This document shows, one piece after another, positions 8,205 through 17,079 of a DNA stretch of 64,000 bases (its first letter is position 1; every line of letters starts with the position of its first letter). Below the pieces are notes generated by a model. It worked only from the letters and a program-made list of their open reading frames with translations, searched no databases and was not told the DNA's origin. Source of the stretch: Acidobacteriota bacterium (lineage in GTDB: Bacteria > Acidobacteriota > Terriglobia > Terriglobales > Acidobacteriaceae); contig JAFDVQ010000014.1 in NCBI GenBank assembly GCA_018268915.1, positions 216,979 to 280,978 of the forward strand. The letters are read 5' to 3'. A program made the position numbers and the translations under genes.

Positions 8205-8591
8205 ATGAGATTTTTGAGCATCTATATGTGTCCTGAGCGCAACACCCCTCCAACCCCGGAAGAGATGGGAACTATGGGCAAGCTGGTTGAGGACTGGATG
8301 AAAAGCGGCAAGTTGCTCGCTACTGAGGGCTGCATGCCGACCTCCAGAGGCGCCCGAGTGCGCGTCGATAGTGGCAAGTTCAACGTCTCAGATGGGCCGT
8401 TCACTGAGTCGAAGGAAGTAGTGGGAGGATTCGCCATTCTTGACGCGCCTTCAAAGGAAGTGGCGGTCGAATACGTGAAGGAGTTTCTGAAGGTGGTGGG
8501 TACCGGACTGTGTGAAGTGCGTCAGCTGTACGATGCGAACGCTGTGCCCGATGGTGTGCCGGAGCCGTGTGTAGTTCGGGCTGCTTCGTAG
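8205..8591 (+). CDS. YCII-related DGPF-domain protein 1
   Basis: 128 residues with the YCII-like ferredoxin fold and the signature SDGPFTESKEVVGGFAIL near residues 64-81. An ideal GGAGGT eight bases before the ATG at 8205 fixes the start; the open frame extends further upstream only by chance. DGPF proteins accompany ECF42 sigma factors and are their usual regulon members; the biochemical role is not settled. It is followed by a second DGPF gene and the sigma gene. Confidence 0.88.
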   Translation: MRFLSIYMCPERNTPPTPEEMGTMGKLVEDWMKSGKLLATEGCMPTSRGARVRVDSGKFNVSDGPFTESKEVVGGFAILDAPSKEVAVEYVKEFLKVVGTGLCEVRQLYDANAVPDGVPEPCVVRAAS

Positions 8592-8805
8592 GTTGGATCT
8601 GCCGGAAGGGTGGAGGTCGCTCGAGGACGAGCCGAAAAGCAGATCCTACATTCACCACCCCCACCCTGATGACTACGCCCGAGGCCCGTTGGCCCAGGAA
8701 GGAAGTTTCCAAGTTGGGCAACCTAATCAAGAGCGTGCGGAATCAGTCCTTGCAAATGGTGTGCAAGCAGTTTTCGATCGAAACACTTTATATGTGGAGA
8801 ATTCG

Positions 8806-9228
8806 ATGAGATTCATGGTGATTGTGAAGGCGACGAAGGAGTCGGAAGCAGGAGTGCTTCCCAGCCCTGAGCTGATGGAAGCAATGGGAAAGTTCAACGA
8901 AGAATTGGTCAAGGCTGGCGTTCTTCTTGCCGCGGAGGGCTTGCAGTCGAGCTCCAAGGGAGCGCGTGTAAAGTTCTCCGGGAATTCAAAGACGGTAACA
9001 GACGGGCCCTTTGCAGAAACAAAGGAACTGGTCGCGGGCTTCTGGCTGTGGCAGGTGAGTTCGAAGGAAGAAGCAATCGAGTGGGCAAAGCGCTGCCCGC
9101 CTCCGCACGAAGGCGATTGCGAGATTGAGATTCGGCAAGTATTCGAGATGGAAGACTTCGGTCCGGCTATGTCAGAGAGATTGCGCAAGAAGGAAGAAGC
9201 CCTTCGCGAGCAGATCGGCCAGAAGTAG
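8806..9228 (+). CDS. YCII-related DGPF-domain protein 2
   Basis: 140 residues. MRFMVIVKATKESEAG at the start and TDGPFAETKELVAGF in the middle mark it as a paralog of the preceding DGPF gene. It has an extra charged C-terminal helix (ERLRKKEEALREQIGQK). A GGAGA ribosome site lies just upstream of 8806. The roughly 210 bases between the two DGPF genes hold no other convincing gene. Confidence 0.87.
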   Translation: MRFMVIVKATKESEAGVLPSPELMEAMGKFNEELVKAGVLLAAEGLQSSSKGARVKFSGNSKTVTDGPFAETKELVAGFWLWQVSSKEEAIEWAKRCPPPHEGDCEIEIRQVFEMEDFGPAMSERLRKKEEALREQIGQK

Positions 9229-9271
9229 AGCGTTTGCCGCAATAGGCGATGGCGTGTTGTGATCGGTAGAT

Positions 9272-10540
9272 ATGTGTGGGACCGAAGCTCATCGCGCCAT
9301 CGAGGCCGTATGGAGGATCGAAGCTGCAAAAGTTATTGCAGGGCTAACGCGGATTGTTCGCGATCTCGATCTTGCCGAAGACCTGGCGCAGGAAGCGCTG
9401 ATAGTGGCGCTGGAAAAGTGGCCATCCGAGGGAATACCTCCAAAACCAGGCGCATGGCTTATGACGACCGCGAAGCATCGCGCGCTCGACCATTTTCGAA
9501 AAACTGACCTGAACAGCCGGAAGCACGACGATCTTGCCCGCGAATTGCGTGAGCTTGAACAGACACCGCCTGACATGGTGACGCCCATGGACGAAGTCAT
9601 CGGTGACGACGTATTGCGGCTGATTTTCATTTCATGTCATCCGGTTCTGTCAATGGAGTCGCGCGCGGCGCTGACCCTCCGCGTAGTCGGCGGCCTCACG
9701 ACAGATGAGATTGCTCGCGCATTTCTCGCGCCTGAGCCAACGATCGCTCAGAGAATTGTTCGCGCCAAGAAGACGCTGGGACAGAAGAACATCCCATTTG
9801 AAGTGCCGCGCGGGCTGGATCTGTCAGCACGCCTGTCGTCGGTGCTCGAAGTCATTTACCTGATCTTCAACGAAGGGTATTCGGCGACTGCGGGCGAGGA
9901 GCTGATTCGCACTTCTCTGTGCGATGAGGCTCTGAGAGTGGGCCGAATTCTGGCAGAGCTCGATCCACGCGAGCCGGAGGTGCACGGGCTCGTTGCGCTG
10001 ATGGAGATTCAGGCATCTCGTTCGCGAGCGCGGGTGAACGCCGACGGAGAAGTGATTGTGCTGATGGAGCAGAACCGTGCGCTGTGGGACCAGTTGCTCA
10101 TTCGTCGGGGACTATCTGCTCTTGAGCGAGCCAACTCAATGGCGCGCGCGCCCGGGCCGTACCAGTTGCAGGCAGAAATTGCCGCATGCCACGCACGAGC
10201 GCGAACAGCAGATGCGACGGATTGGGGACGGATCGTTTCGCTGTACGACGAATTGGCACGGGTCACTCCATCCCCAATCGTGGAGTTGAATCGTGCGGTA
10301 GCTGTGAGCCGGCTTCATGGTCCCGAGGAGGCGTTGGTGCTGCTGGAGCCGCTGATGGCTGATCCCGCAATGAAGAGCTATCATCTGCTTCCGAGCGTCC
10401 GCGGCGACCTTCTGGAGCGACTGGAGCGACATGAGGAAGCGGCACTTGAATTCGAGCGAGCTGCTTCCATGACGCGCAATGAGGGGGAGCGAACGTTTCT
10501 GATTGATCGGGCTCGGAAGAGCGGAGCAAAACAAGGTTAG
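9272..10540 (+). CDS. ECF42-type RNA polymerase sigma factor with C-terminal TPR-like extension
   Basis: 422 residues. Sigma region 2 is at about 20-85 (DLDLAEDLAQEALIVALEKW...PGAWLMTTAKHRALDHFR) and region 4 at about 110-165 (LTLRVVGGLTTDEIARAFLAPEPTIAQRIVRAKK). A long C-terminal helical extension (YLIFNEGYSATAGEEL, then AALEFERAA-type repeats) is diagnostic of the ECF42 group, where it is required for activity in place of an anti-sigma factor. Two DGPF genes precede it, the known conserved neighbourhood. A hairpin terminator follows the gene. Confidence 0.92.
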   Translation: MCGTEAHRAIEAVWRIEAAKVIAGLTRIVRDLDLAEDLAQEALIVALEKWPSEGIPPKPGAWLMTTAKHRALDHFRKTDLNSRKHDDLARELRELEQTPPDMVTPMDEVIGDDVLRLIFISCHPVLSMESRAALTLRVVGGLTTDEIARAFLAPEPTIAQRIVRAKKTLGQKNIPFEVPRGLDLSARLSSVLEVIYLIFNEGYSATAGEELIRTSLCDEALRVGRILAELDPREPEVHGLVALMEIQASRSRARVNADGEVIVLMEQNRALWDQLLIRRGLSALERANSMARAPGPYQLQAEIAACHARARTADATDWGRIVSLYDELARVTPSPIVELNRAVAVSRLHGPEEALVLLEPLMADPAMKSYHLLPSVRGDLLERLERHEEAALEFERAASMTRNEGERTFLIDRARKSGAKQG

Positions 10541-10678
10541 CCGCTTCGCTCGCCGTGCCCAGGTGCAAGGCAAAGCGAAGACAGCTGCGCTTAGCAGGTG
10601 TAGACTGAACGCGGCGCGCAGGGCGCCGCCTGTCCGCGGAGAGGACTGAGTCCACCTGTGAATGCAAACCAAAAATCA

Positions 10679-10703
10679 AGGTTCTTCGCGAACCTCCTTT
10701 TTT
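10679..10703 (+). terminator. Intrinsic terminator after the ECF42 gene
   Basis: Stem AGGTTC/GAACCT around the loop TTCGC, followed by CC and six Ts. It sits 140 bases after the sigma stop and just before the next gene's ribosome site. Confidence 0.7.
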
Positions 10704-10749
10704 CGCCTCGTGTAGCGGACCTGGGGCATGACCACGAAGGAGGTCCGTC

Positions 10750-12018
10750 ATGGCGAAACGCCACTTTCCTGTTCGACCCAATCTTGAACAACTGAAACAC
10801 CAGGCCAAGGATCTGCTGCGGGCATTTAAAGGTGGCGATACCGCAGCTCTGGAGGATTTCCGCGAGCATCTGGTCGCGCTGCCTGATGCCCAATCTGCGC
10901 GGCTTGCAGATGCTCAGTTCGTGCTTGCACGGAGCTACGGACTGCAAAATTGGCCGCGCCTTGTTGTAGCCTGCCGGATGACCGATGCAATCTGGCGTGG
11001 CGACATGGAGACGGTGCGCGCGATGGTGCGCAAGGAGCCGAAGCTGATCATCGAGAACGCGCGCGGCGTGGAGCAGAGCAATTGGGGTCCGCCAATGTCG
11101 TATGCGGCGAACTTGGGGCAGGACTCGATCATCGAGATGCTGCGTGAATTCGGAGCGGCAGATCTGGAGTCTGCATTCAATCGTGCCTGTCTGCAAGGAC
11201 AAACTAAGACTGCGCGCATGCTCCACCAGATGATGGGATCTCCACGGCCGTCAGACGGCGCGCTCACCGATCCTGCATATACCCTGAACGTAAATGGGAC
11301 AACGCTCCTGCTCGAGCTTGGCGCTCGCGTCTATGACGATGCACGCAAGCGGCTGGCTCCTGTGCATATGGTGCTTGAGACGGACAGCCGGAATCCGACA
11401 GCGAAGCATCGGATTCTGGAGCTGTATGCGGACTATGGATTCGAGTATCCGGATACGCCTGTTATTGCGCTGCACCGAGGGCGCGTGGACCTGCTTGAGA
11501 AGCACATCGAGCGCGATCCCGGAATACTACAGCGGAGGTTCACGTGGGAGGAGATCTTCCCGCCGGAGATGGGGTGCCACGACGAGGTGCTCGCGACACA
11601 CGGCACTCCGCTAGGCGGTACGACGCTGCTTCATATCTGCGCGGACTACGACGAGATTGAAATTGCTCGATGGCTGCTGGAGCGTGGAGCGGATGTGAAT
11701 GCGCGCGCCACCGTGGACGCGGATAGATTCGGCGGCCATACTGCGCTGTTTTCGACGGTGGTGTCGCAGCCAAATTTCTGGATCAATCATCACGGGCAAC
11801 CGCCCACGGCGGCATTTACAAAACTGCTGCTGGATTACGGGGCAGATGTGAATGTGAGGGCGTCCCTGCGGAAAGAACTGCATCCGGGTTACGAGTTTCC
11901 AGGCATGTTCGAATATCGCGACGTAACCCCTGTCAGTTGGGGCGAGCGCTTCCACTTCAGGAAGCTGGTGAATGATGCGGCGGTGGAGATGATCCGAGAA
12001 GCGGGTGGGGTGGAGTAG
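10750..12018 (+). CDS. Ankyrin-repeat protein
   Basis: 422 residues with degenerate ankyrin repeats. The clearest are GTTLLHICADYDEIEIARWLLERGADVNAR (about 295-325) and AAFTKLLLDYGADVNVRA (about 355-375); weaker ones start near residue 110 (MSYAANLGQDSIIEMLREFGA). The N-terminus (RPNLEQLKHQAKDLLRAFKGGD) is typical of a group of soluble bacterial ankyrin proteins. No signal peptide. AAGGAGGT before the ATG fixes the start. It is probably a protein-binding module; partner unknown. Confidence 0.85.
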   Translation: MAKRHFPVRPNLEQLKHQAKDLLRAFKGGDTAALEDFREHLVALPDAQSARLADAQFVLARSYGLQNWPRLVVACRMTDAIWRGDMETVRAMVRKEPKLIIENARGVEQSNWGPPMSYAANLGQDSIIEMLREFGAADLESAFNRACLQGQTKTARMLHQMMGSPRPSDGALTDPAYTLNVNGTTLLLELGARVYDDARKRLAPVHMVLETDSRNPTAKHRILELYADYGFEYPDTPVIALHRGRVDLLEKHIERDPGILQRRFTWEEIFPPEMGCHDEVLATHGTPLGGTTLLHICADYDEIEIARWLLERGADVNARATVDADRFGGHTALFSTVVSQPNFWINHHGQPPTAAFTKLLLDYGADVNVRASLRKELHPGYEFPGMFEYRDVTPVSWGERFHFRKLVNDAAVEMIREAGGVE

Positions 12019-12079
12019 TGGATTCGAGCACTTGTCCCCAAGTGCGAGGGACGAGTTGGCCCCGGACTTGCCCTAGGCT

Positions 12080-12099
12080 CTTTGCCGATAAGGGCAAAG
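12080..12099 (+). other. Hairpin after the ankyrin gene
   Basis: CTTTGCC/GGCAAAG with a six-base loop, 60 bases after the stop. There is no T-run, so it is at best a processing or weak termination signal. Confidence 0.35.
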
Positions 12100-12107
12100 C
12101 GACTGCG

Positions 12108-12160
12108 ATCCTTCGACTGCGGTCGCTCGTGTTGCGACCGACTTCCGCTCAGGATGACAG
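12108..12160. repeat. REP-like palindromic intergenic element
   Basis: The pattern ATCCTTCGACTGCGGTCGC ... GCGACCGACTTCCGCTCAGGAT forms an imperfect palindrome with a perfect CGGTCGC/GCGACCG inner stem (12120-12126 / 12134-12140). It resembles the widespread intergenic 'ATCCTTCGAC...CTCAGGATGACA' short repeats. It lies between two convergent genes. Confidence 0.5.
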
Positions 12161-12175
12161 TCGACCTCGAACGTG

Positions 12176-12667
12176 TCAGAGGCTATTTAGGTAGGTTCGA
12201 ATCTCGGGATTCGACCAGTCGGGGTCGCCTACGATTTTGCGGCGGATTACACCCTTGCGATCGATGATGTATGTTTCGGGCCAGCCGTCTGTGCCGTAAA
12301 GCTTGGCGACCTTCTGGTCGGGATCGCGGACGGTATTGAGGTCGACGTGAAAGCGTGTGAGGAAGCGGCGATAAGACGCGTGGTCTTCGTCGATGCTGAC
12401 GGCCAGGATGGCCAGGTCCGGACGGTCGTGGTGCAGCTGCATCAGAGCCGGAGTCTCCTGGATGCAGGGTGGGCACTGACTCCACCACAGGTTCAACAGG
12501 ACGACTTTGCCTCGATAGTTAGCCAGGCGGATGGTGTTTTCACCATCGCTGACTGTGAAGTCCGGTGCCACGCGATCTGCATTTGCAGGCGCCGCTCCCC
12601 GGTCGCAGGCCGTCGAGAAGGCGAGCAGCGCCAGAAAGCAGAGCGTGATGAAACGAGGAAACCGCAC
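12176..12667 (-). CDS. TlpA-like thioredoxin-fold lipoprotein
   Basis: 163 residues. A lipoprotein signal ends in FSTAC (Cys21), then an AhpC/TSA-type redoxin domain follows with NLWWSQCPPC as active site (CPPC near 68-71) and the cis-Pro region DGWPETYIID. These proteins reduce disulfides outside the cytoplasm, for example in cytochrome c maturation. No ccm genes are nearby, so the partner is unknown. It is divergent from the glycosyltransferase gene. Confidence 0.87.
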   Translation of the reverse strand: MRFPRFITLCFLALLAFSTACDRGAAPANADRVAPDFTVSDGENTIRLANYRGKVVLLNLWWSQCPPCIQETPALMQLHHDRPDLAILAVSIDEDHASYRRFLTRFHVDLNTVRDPDQKVAKLYGTDGWPETYIIDRKGVIRRKIVGDPDWSNPEIRTYLNSL

Positions 12668-12714
12668 GTCTCTATAATACGGAGCGGTAGGGATGGGAAG
12701 GAAGGCTGGATCAA

Positions 12715-13887
12715 GTGACGGCTGACACGCCAGATGTTAGCGGCGCCAAAACTTACAAACCGGTGCTCGGGCTCTCGGACGAACCGGGAGAGCCGCTGGC
12801 AGTTCCTGTTCGCGCCGGGACGGTTTATGACCAGCCTGAGCCCGAGCAATCGATTGAGCTTACCGTGATCGTCCCGGCACGGAATGAGGAACAGAGCATA
12901 GAGGATTGTTTAAGATCGCTGGTGGCGCAGTCGGAGGATGAATTCGAACTGGGCCGGGACTGGGAATTGGTTGTCGTTGACGACCAATCGACTGACCGCA
13001 CGGCAGAGATTGCGCGGAGCTTTGCAGGTGTGACCGTTATTCCCGCCGAGAAGCTCGAGAAAGGCTGGACAGGGAAGAACAACGCGATCTGGACAGCGGC
13101 TCGAAAAGCGCGGGGCAAGTGGATCCTGTTTACCGATGCGGACACGATTCATGAGGCCGGCGATCTGCATCGGGCAATGCATGAGGCGGCGCGGCATAAG
13201 GCTGGAATGCTGAGCTACTCGCCGCGGCAGTTGGTATCGGGAGTCTGGCAGCGGGCGCTGATGCCCCTGGTCTTTTCAGAGTTGGCGCTGGCTTATCCGC
13301 CGGCGAAGGTGTCAGACCCCAATCAGCGAGTAGCGGCAGCGAATGGGCAGTTCCTGCTCGTAGATCGGGAGGCTTACCGGAAGCTGGGCGGGCACCCGAG
13401 CGTAAAGGATCGAGTGCTGGAGGATGTGGAGCTCGCATTTATTGCGAAGCGGCGGCGCGTGGGATTGCGGTTCAGGTATGCGCCAGATGCCTTGAGCACG
13501 CGAATGTACCGGACAACAGGAGCCATGATCGAGGGCTGGACGAAGAACCTCGCGCTGCTCTTCGACAACGCTCTAGCCACCGCGTTATGGAAGGCGCTGG
13601 ACCTCGTACTGCTGGTGGGGCTGCCCTGGCTTGCAATTCATCTCTGGAGATCGCAATTCACCTTCAAGGGATGGGAATGGCTTAGCCCTGGGCTTGTGCT
13701 GATGCTGCTGTGGGCGCGGACGCTTTTGCGGTTCTATTCGAGAGTCGCGAAGTCAAACTTCCCGTTTGCAGATTGTGCGATTTCGCCCCTGGGGTTGCCG
13801 CTATTCATTGCTCTTCTCTGCAGGAGTTGGTTCAAGCACAAGGTCTTGCGGCAGGTAAGCTGGAAGGGTCGGACGTACCCGGGATGA
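12715..13887 (+). CDS. Membrane-associated family 2 glycosyltransferase
   Basis: 390 residues. A GT-A domain starts near residue 48 (LTVIVPARNEEQSIEDCL), with VVVDDQSTDRT, a donor DxD (LFTDADT near 140), GWTGKNNAIW and EDVELAF. Two or three C-terminal membrane segments follow. The GW(T/S)GK...W motif resembles HpnB (hopanoid-associated) and CrtQ (carotenoid) transferases, so a lipid acceptor is plausible but not shown. The start is GTG at 12715 with AAGGAAGG upstream; the first 45 residues are extra compared with these families. Confidence 0.8.
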   Translation: MTADTPDVSGAKTYKPVLGLSDEPGEPLAVPVRAGTVYDQPEPEQSIELTVIVPARNEEQSIEDCLRSLVAQSEDEFELGRDWELVVVDDQSTDRTAEIARSFAGVTVIPAEKLEKGWTGKNNAIWTAARKARGKWILFTDADTIHEAGDLHRAMHEAARHKAGMLSYSPRQLVSGVWQRALMPLVFSELALAYPPAKVSDPNQRVAAANGQFLLVDREAYRKLGGHPSVKDRVLEDVELAFIAKRRRVGLRFRYAPDALSTRMYRTTGAMIEGWTKNLALLFDNALATALWKALDLVLLVGLPWLAIHLWRSQFTFKGWEWLSPGLVLMLLWARTLLRFYSRVAKSNFPFADCAISPLGLPLFIALLCRSWFKHKVLRQVSWKGRTYPG

Positions 13888-14026
13888 CGGAGCGGGGGAA
13901 ACGAAGGGACAGCAGACCTATTTAAATACATCCTAACCAATTCAAGATCAATTGAATACGCAAACTAGTTGAAGTGATTATTTGTAGCGACGGGAAGTCA
14001 CGTGCATCTAAACAAACGAGGGACGG

Positions 14027-14452
14027 ATGATCGAACTTACCAGGCGGGCCACGTTTTCGGCATCGCACTACTACTGGAACGAAGCGTGGTCTCAGGAGAA
14101 AAATGAAGCGGTCTTCGGCCGCTGTGCACGACGGAATGGACACGGGCACAACTACACGCTCGAGGTGACGGTAGCGGGCGAGGCCGATCCAGTAACGGGG
14201 TTTGTCGTGGATTTGAAGTGGCTTAAGGACGTCATTGAACACGAAGTGCTCGCGGCCTACGATCACAGGCACTTGAATCTTGAGGTGCCCGAGTTTTCGG
14301 AGCAGAAGCTGATTCCGACGACGGAGAACATCGCCATCTCGGCATGGAAGCGACTGGAACTTGCGGTTAGCAAAGCTGGCGGAGCTCGGCTAAGCCGGTT
14401 GCGGGTATATGAAACGCCGGAGATCTTTGCCGAGTACAGGGGAGAGAAGTAA
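14027..14452 (+). CDS. 6-pyruvoyltetrahydropterin synthase-like protein 1
   Basis: 141 residues of the PTPS/QueD family. Zinc ligands are FSASHYYW and NGHGHNY; the catalytic Cys sits as C-x5-HGH (CARRNGHGH), the spacing of true PTPS rather than QueD alone. The second half contains PTTENIA and RVYETP (substrate-binding Glu). GAGGGACGG lies before the ATG. The stop overlaps the start of the next paralog by one base, and folE follows, so it probably acts on 7,8-dihydroneopterin triphosphate. Confidence 0.85.
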   Translation: MIELTRRATFSASHYYWNEAWSQEKNEAVFGRCARRNGHGHNYTLEVTVAGEADPVTGFVVDLKWLKDVIEHEVLAAYDHRHLNLEVPEFSEQKLIPTTENIAISAWKRLELAVSKAGGARLSRLRVYETPEIFAEYRGEK

Positions 14453-14862
14453 TGGCCACTGCCTACTTCGGTAGACGATACACGCTGAGCGCAAGCCACC
14501 GGCTTCACGCAGACTCGCTGTCCAACGAAGAGAACCGTGCGACTTACGGCAAGTGCAACAACCCCCATGGCCACGGCCACAACTATGTAGTTGAGGTGCT
14601 TGTGGGCGGAGAGGTCGATGGCGAGACAGGAATGGTGGTGAACATGGCGTCCCTGGATGCGACGGTCCAAACTGCCGTTCTGGATCGCTTTGATCACACC
14701 AACTTGAACTTCGATCCCCTGTTTGTGAATCAAGTGCCGACGACGGAGAATCTTACTAAAGCAGTTTTTGATGTTCTGAAAGAAGCGCTGCCGGCTGGAA
14801 AGCTGGAGTATGTGCGCGTGGAAGAGACCGAGAACAATTTCTTCCAGTATCAAGGGCAATAG
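14452..14862 (+). CDS. 6-pyruvoyltetrahydropterin synthase-like protein 2
   Basis: 136 residues. The motif string YGKCNNPHGHGHNYVVEV, with FDHTNLNFD and PTTENLT, is strikingly like the animal PTPS sequence (which has CNNPNGHGHNY). Zn ligands SASH and HGH are intact and VEETE near the end supplies the Glu. It is translationally coupled to paralog 1 and followed 49 bases later by folE. One of the two copies may have specialised in queuosine precursor synthesis and the other in a biopterin-type cofactor, or the two may form a heteromer. Confidence 0.87.
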   Translation: MATAYFGRRYTLSASHRLHADSLSNEENRATYGKCNNPHGHGHNYVVEVLVGGEVDGETGMVVNMASLDATVQTAVLDRFDHTNLNFDPLFVNQVPTTENLTKAVFDVLKEALPAGKLEYVRVEETENNFFQYQGQ

Positions 14863-14911
14863 GGTGAGAGTGGAGTGCACCCGATTTCCCAGGGCGAAAG
14901 GACGAAAGATA

Positions 14912-15547
14912 ATGGCGCAGCCAGTCGCAATGAACAAACCGGTTCGCGGAGTGCTTGAGATTCAGGAAGGTCTGAGCAAGTTCTCGACCGAGGAGATGTA
15001 TCGCGAGATCCTGACGCGGCTGGGGGAAGATCCAAAGCGCGATGGCTTGCAGCGGACCCCGGAGCGGGTTGAGAAGTCGATGGCATTTCTCACCAAGGGT
15101 TATACCGAGGATCCGGCGAAGATTCTGAGAGGCGCGCTATTCGATGTCGATTACGACGAGATGGTGATCGTCAAGGACATCGAGATGTTCTCGTTGTGCG
15201 AGCACCACATGCTGCCGTTCATCGGCAAGGTCCACGTTGCGTATATTCCGAACGGGAAGGTCATCGGGCTGAGCAAGATTCCACGGCTCGTTGAAGTGTT
15301 TGCGCGTCGCTTGCAGGTTCAGGAGCGGATGACACGGCAGATTGCGGACACGATCCAGGAGGCGATTCAGCCTCAGGGTGTAGGTGTGGTGATCGAAGCG
15401 CGGCACCTTTGCATGATGATGCGCGGGATCGAAAAGCAACATTCCTCGACGGTGACATCGGCTATGGTGGGATGCTTCCAGAACAAGGAGACGCGTTCTG
15501 AGTTCCTCTCTCTCGTACGTGGCGCGAACGGTAACGCAGCGTTGTGA
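14912..15547 (+). CDS. folE: GTP cyclohydrolase I (type IA)
   Basis: 211 residues converting GTP to 7,8-dihydroneopterin triphosphate, the entry to folate, biopterin and queuosine routes. Motifs: SLCEHHMLPF (Zn Cys and His), GKVHVAYIP, and EARHLCMMMRGIEKQ with the second Zn Cys. The ATG at 14912, after a GAAAGGA ribosome site, is preferred over an in-frame upstream codon inside the preceding gene. Its operon with two PTPS paralogs makes it the feeder enzyme for them. Confidence 0.95.
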   Translation: MAQPVAMNKPVRGVLEIQEGLSKFSTEEMYREILTRLGEDPKRDGLQRTPERVEKSMAFLTKGYTEDPAKILRGALFDVDYDEMVIVKDIEMFSLCEHHMLPFIGKVHVAYIPNGKVIGLSKIPRLVEVFARRLQVQERMTRQIADTIQEAIQPQGVGVVIEARHLCMMMRGIEKQHSSTVTSAMVGCFQNKETRSEFLSLVRGANGNAAL

Positions 15548-15590
15548 ACTGCACATTAGGAGGGTGGTCCGTTCGTCTAAAGTAGTTTGA

Positions 15591-16469
15591 GTGAACGGAT
15601 TGCTGGTTATCGATAAGCCGGGCGGCATTACCAGCCACGATGTGGTGAGTCGCCTGCGCAGAATCACAGGCGAAAAATCAATCGGACATCTTGGAACGCT
15701 GGACCCGATGGCGACGGGCGTTCTGCCGTTGCTGATGGGCAAGTTTACGCGGCTGGCGCAATACTTCTCCGCGGCGGAGAAGAGCTACACAGGAACGATT
15801 CACTTCGGCGTAGCTACGGATACCTACGATGCGGACGGCGAGCCTACAGGCGAGGCGACGCATCCATCCTTCACGCTTGAGCGGGTGCGAGCGGCAGCTG
15901 CGAGATTTCATGGAGAGATGGAGCAGATGCCGCCGGCGTTTTCCGCGAAGAAAGTTGCGGGGACTCCAGCGTACAAGCTCGCCCGGGCTGGCAAGCCTGT
16001 CGAATTGAAGAAGGCCAGGATCACAATCAAGTCATTTGAGATTACCGAGTTGGCGGAAGGAGAAGCTACTTTCTCGATGAGCATCAGCGCTGGCGGATAT
16101 GTGCGCTCCGTTGCGCACGAGTTGGGGCAGGACCTTGGGTGTGGTGCACACCTGAGCAGCTTGCGAAGGACGAAGTCAGGCGTGTTCCCCCTCGGCGACG
16201 CGCGAACGCTGGAAGAATTGCAGCAGATTGCAGGAAACATAAGCGCGTTGGAATCGTGTTGCATTCATCCGCGCAATCTGCTCGTAGAGATGCCCTCGGT
16301 TTCAGGAGATGATTTCACTCTTGGGCGGCTGCGGAATGGCGCGCAGGCGAACCTGCCGGAGTTCTCGCAGGCATCGCTGGTGAAGGTCTTCGCTGGACAG
16401 CGCGAATTGGTGGGAATCGCAAAACGCGTCGCCGGGACGCTGTTTCAGCCAGTTGTAGTGATGGGATAA
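15591..16469 (+). CDS. truB: tRNA pseudouridine-55 synthase
   Basis: 292 residues. It isomerises U55 of the tRNA T-loop. The catalytic motif GHLGTLDPMATGVL has the nucleophilic Asp; the N-terminal LVIDKPGGITSHDVV and the RSVAHELGQDLG motif are typical. The GTG at 15591 is the best start, although its ribosome site is weak. The protein is relevant to the window because several array tRNAs have lost T55 or its T-loop context and would not be substrates. Confidence 0.93.
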   Translation: MNGLLVIDKPGGITSHDVVSRLRRITGEKSIGHLGTLDPMATGVLPLLMGKFTRLAQYFSAAEKSYTGTIHFGVATDTYDADGEPTGEATHPSFTLERVRAAAARFHGEMEQMPPAFSAKKVAGTPAYKLARAGKPVELKKARITIKSFEITELAEGEATFSMSISAGGYVRSVAHELGQDLGCGAHLSSLRRTKSGVFPLGDARTLEELQQIAGNISALESCCIHPRNLLVEMPSVSGDDFTLGRLRNGAQANLPEFSQASLVKVFAGQRELVGIAKRVAGTLFQPVVVMG

Positions 16470-16501
16470 AAGCAGGGAACAAATAGGAAAAACGGAACGG
16501 A

Positions 16502-17077
16502 TCAGAGATATGGCTTGGATGGAGCGATTCGATCGTGCTGCATCGAGGCTAGCGAATTGATTCTGGTGACGCGTTCCTCAACTGGTCCCGGAGCAATCTC
16601 GATCAAGTCAAAGCCATGAGTGCGATACGTCTCCTCGTGGATCTTCTCGAAACGAAGAGTCTCTTCAAAGGAGATGCGCCGGGCTTCGGTGTTGGTAATG
16701 AAGCCGAGGTTGCGGATAAGAAAGACTTGCTTTACGAAAACGGCCTCATTTCGAATGCGCTCGAGTTCAGAAGCGAGAGCAGTTGAGATCGAAAAGCCGA
16801 GGTAGGTCGCGAGCGCAAGCGTGCATATAGCTGAGCGGTCGTGAAACTGGATGCCGACCTGCTCGTGGGAGGCGCTGAGTTGGCGATCGTGTTGAAGCAT
16901 CGCGATCTCGTCAATGAACGACTGATCCTTCCAGGGTTCGGCAATGCCGCGCAACTGTGCCGTCGCGATGACATCGGTCGCAGCTTCCTCGACAACGCTG
17001 AAGCCTTCGAGTTCGAGTCGTCGGATGATCGCGGTTTTGCCCGAGCCCGGCGCGCCGGTAAGAATGAAGCGCTTCAT
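16502..17077 (-). CDS. AAA-family ATPase/kinase (AAA_28-like)
   Basis: 191 residues. Walker A GAPGSGKTAI at residues 8-17, EEAATDVI and FHDRSAICTLA in the middle, an arginine-rich lid. This matches small P-loop proteins related to NadR/Ttd14-type ATPases, whose substrates are mostly unknown. It starts two bases from the stop of the upstream amidohydrolase, so the two form an operon; no functional link is obvious. Confidence 0.75.
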   Translation of the reverse strand: MKRFILTGAPGSGKTAIIRRLELEGFSVVEEAATDVIATAQLRGIAEPWKDQSFIDEIAMLQHDRQLSASHEQVGIQFHDRSAICTLALATYLGFSISTALASELERIRNEAVFVKQVFLIRNLGFITNTEARRISFEETLRFEKIHEETYRTHGFDLIEIAPGPVEERVTRINSLASMQHDRIAPSKPYL

Positions 17078-17079
17078 GC

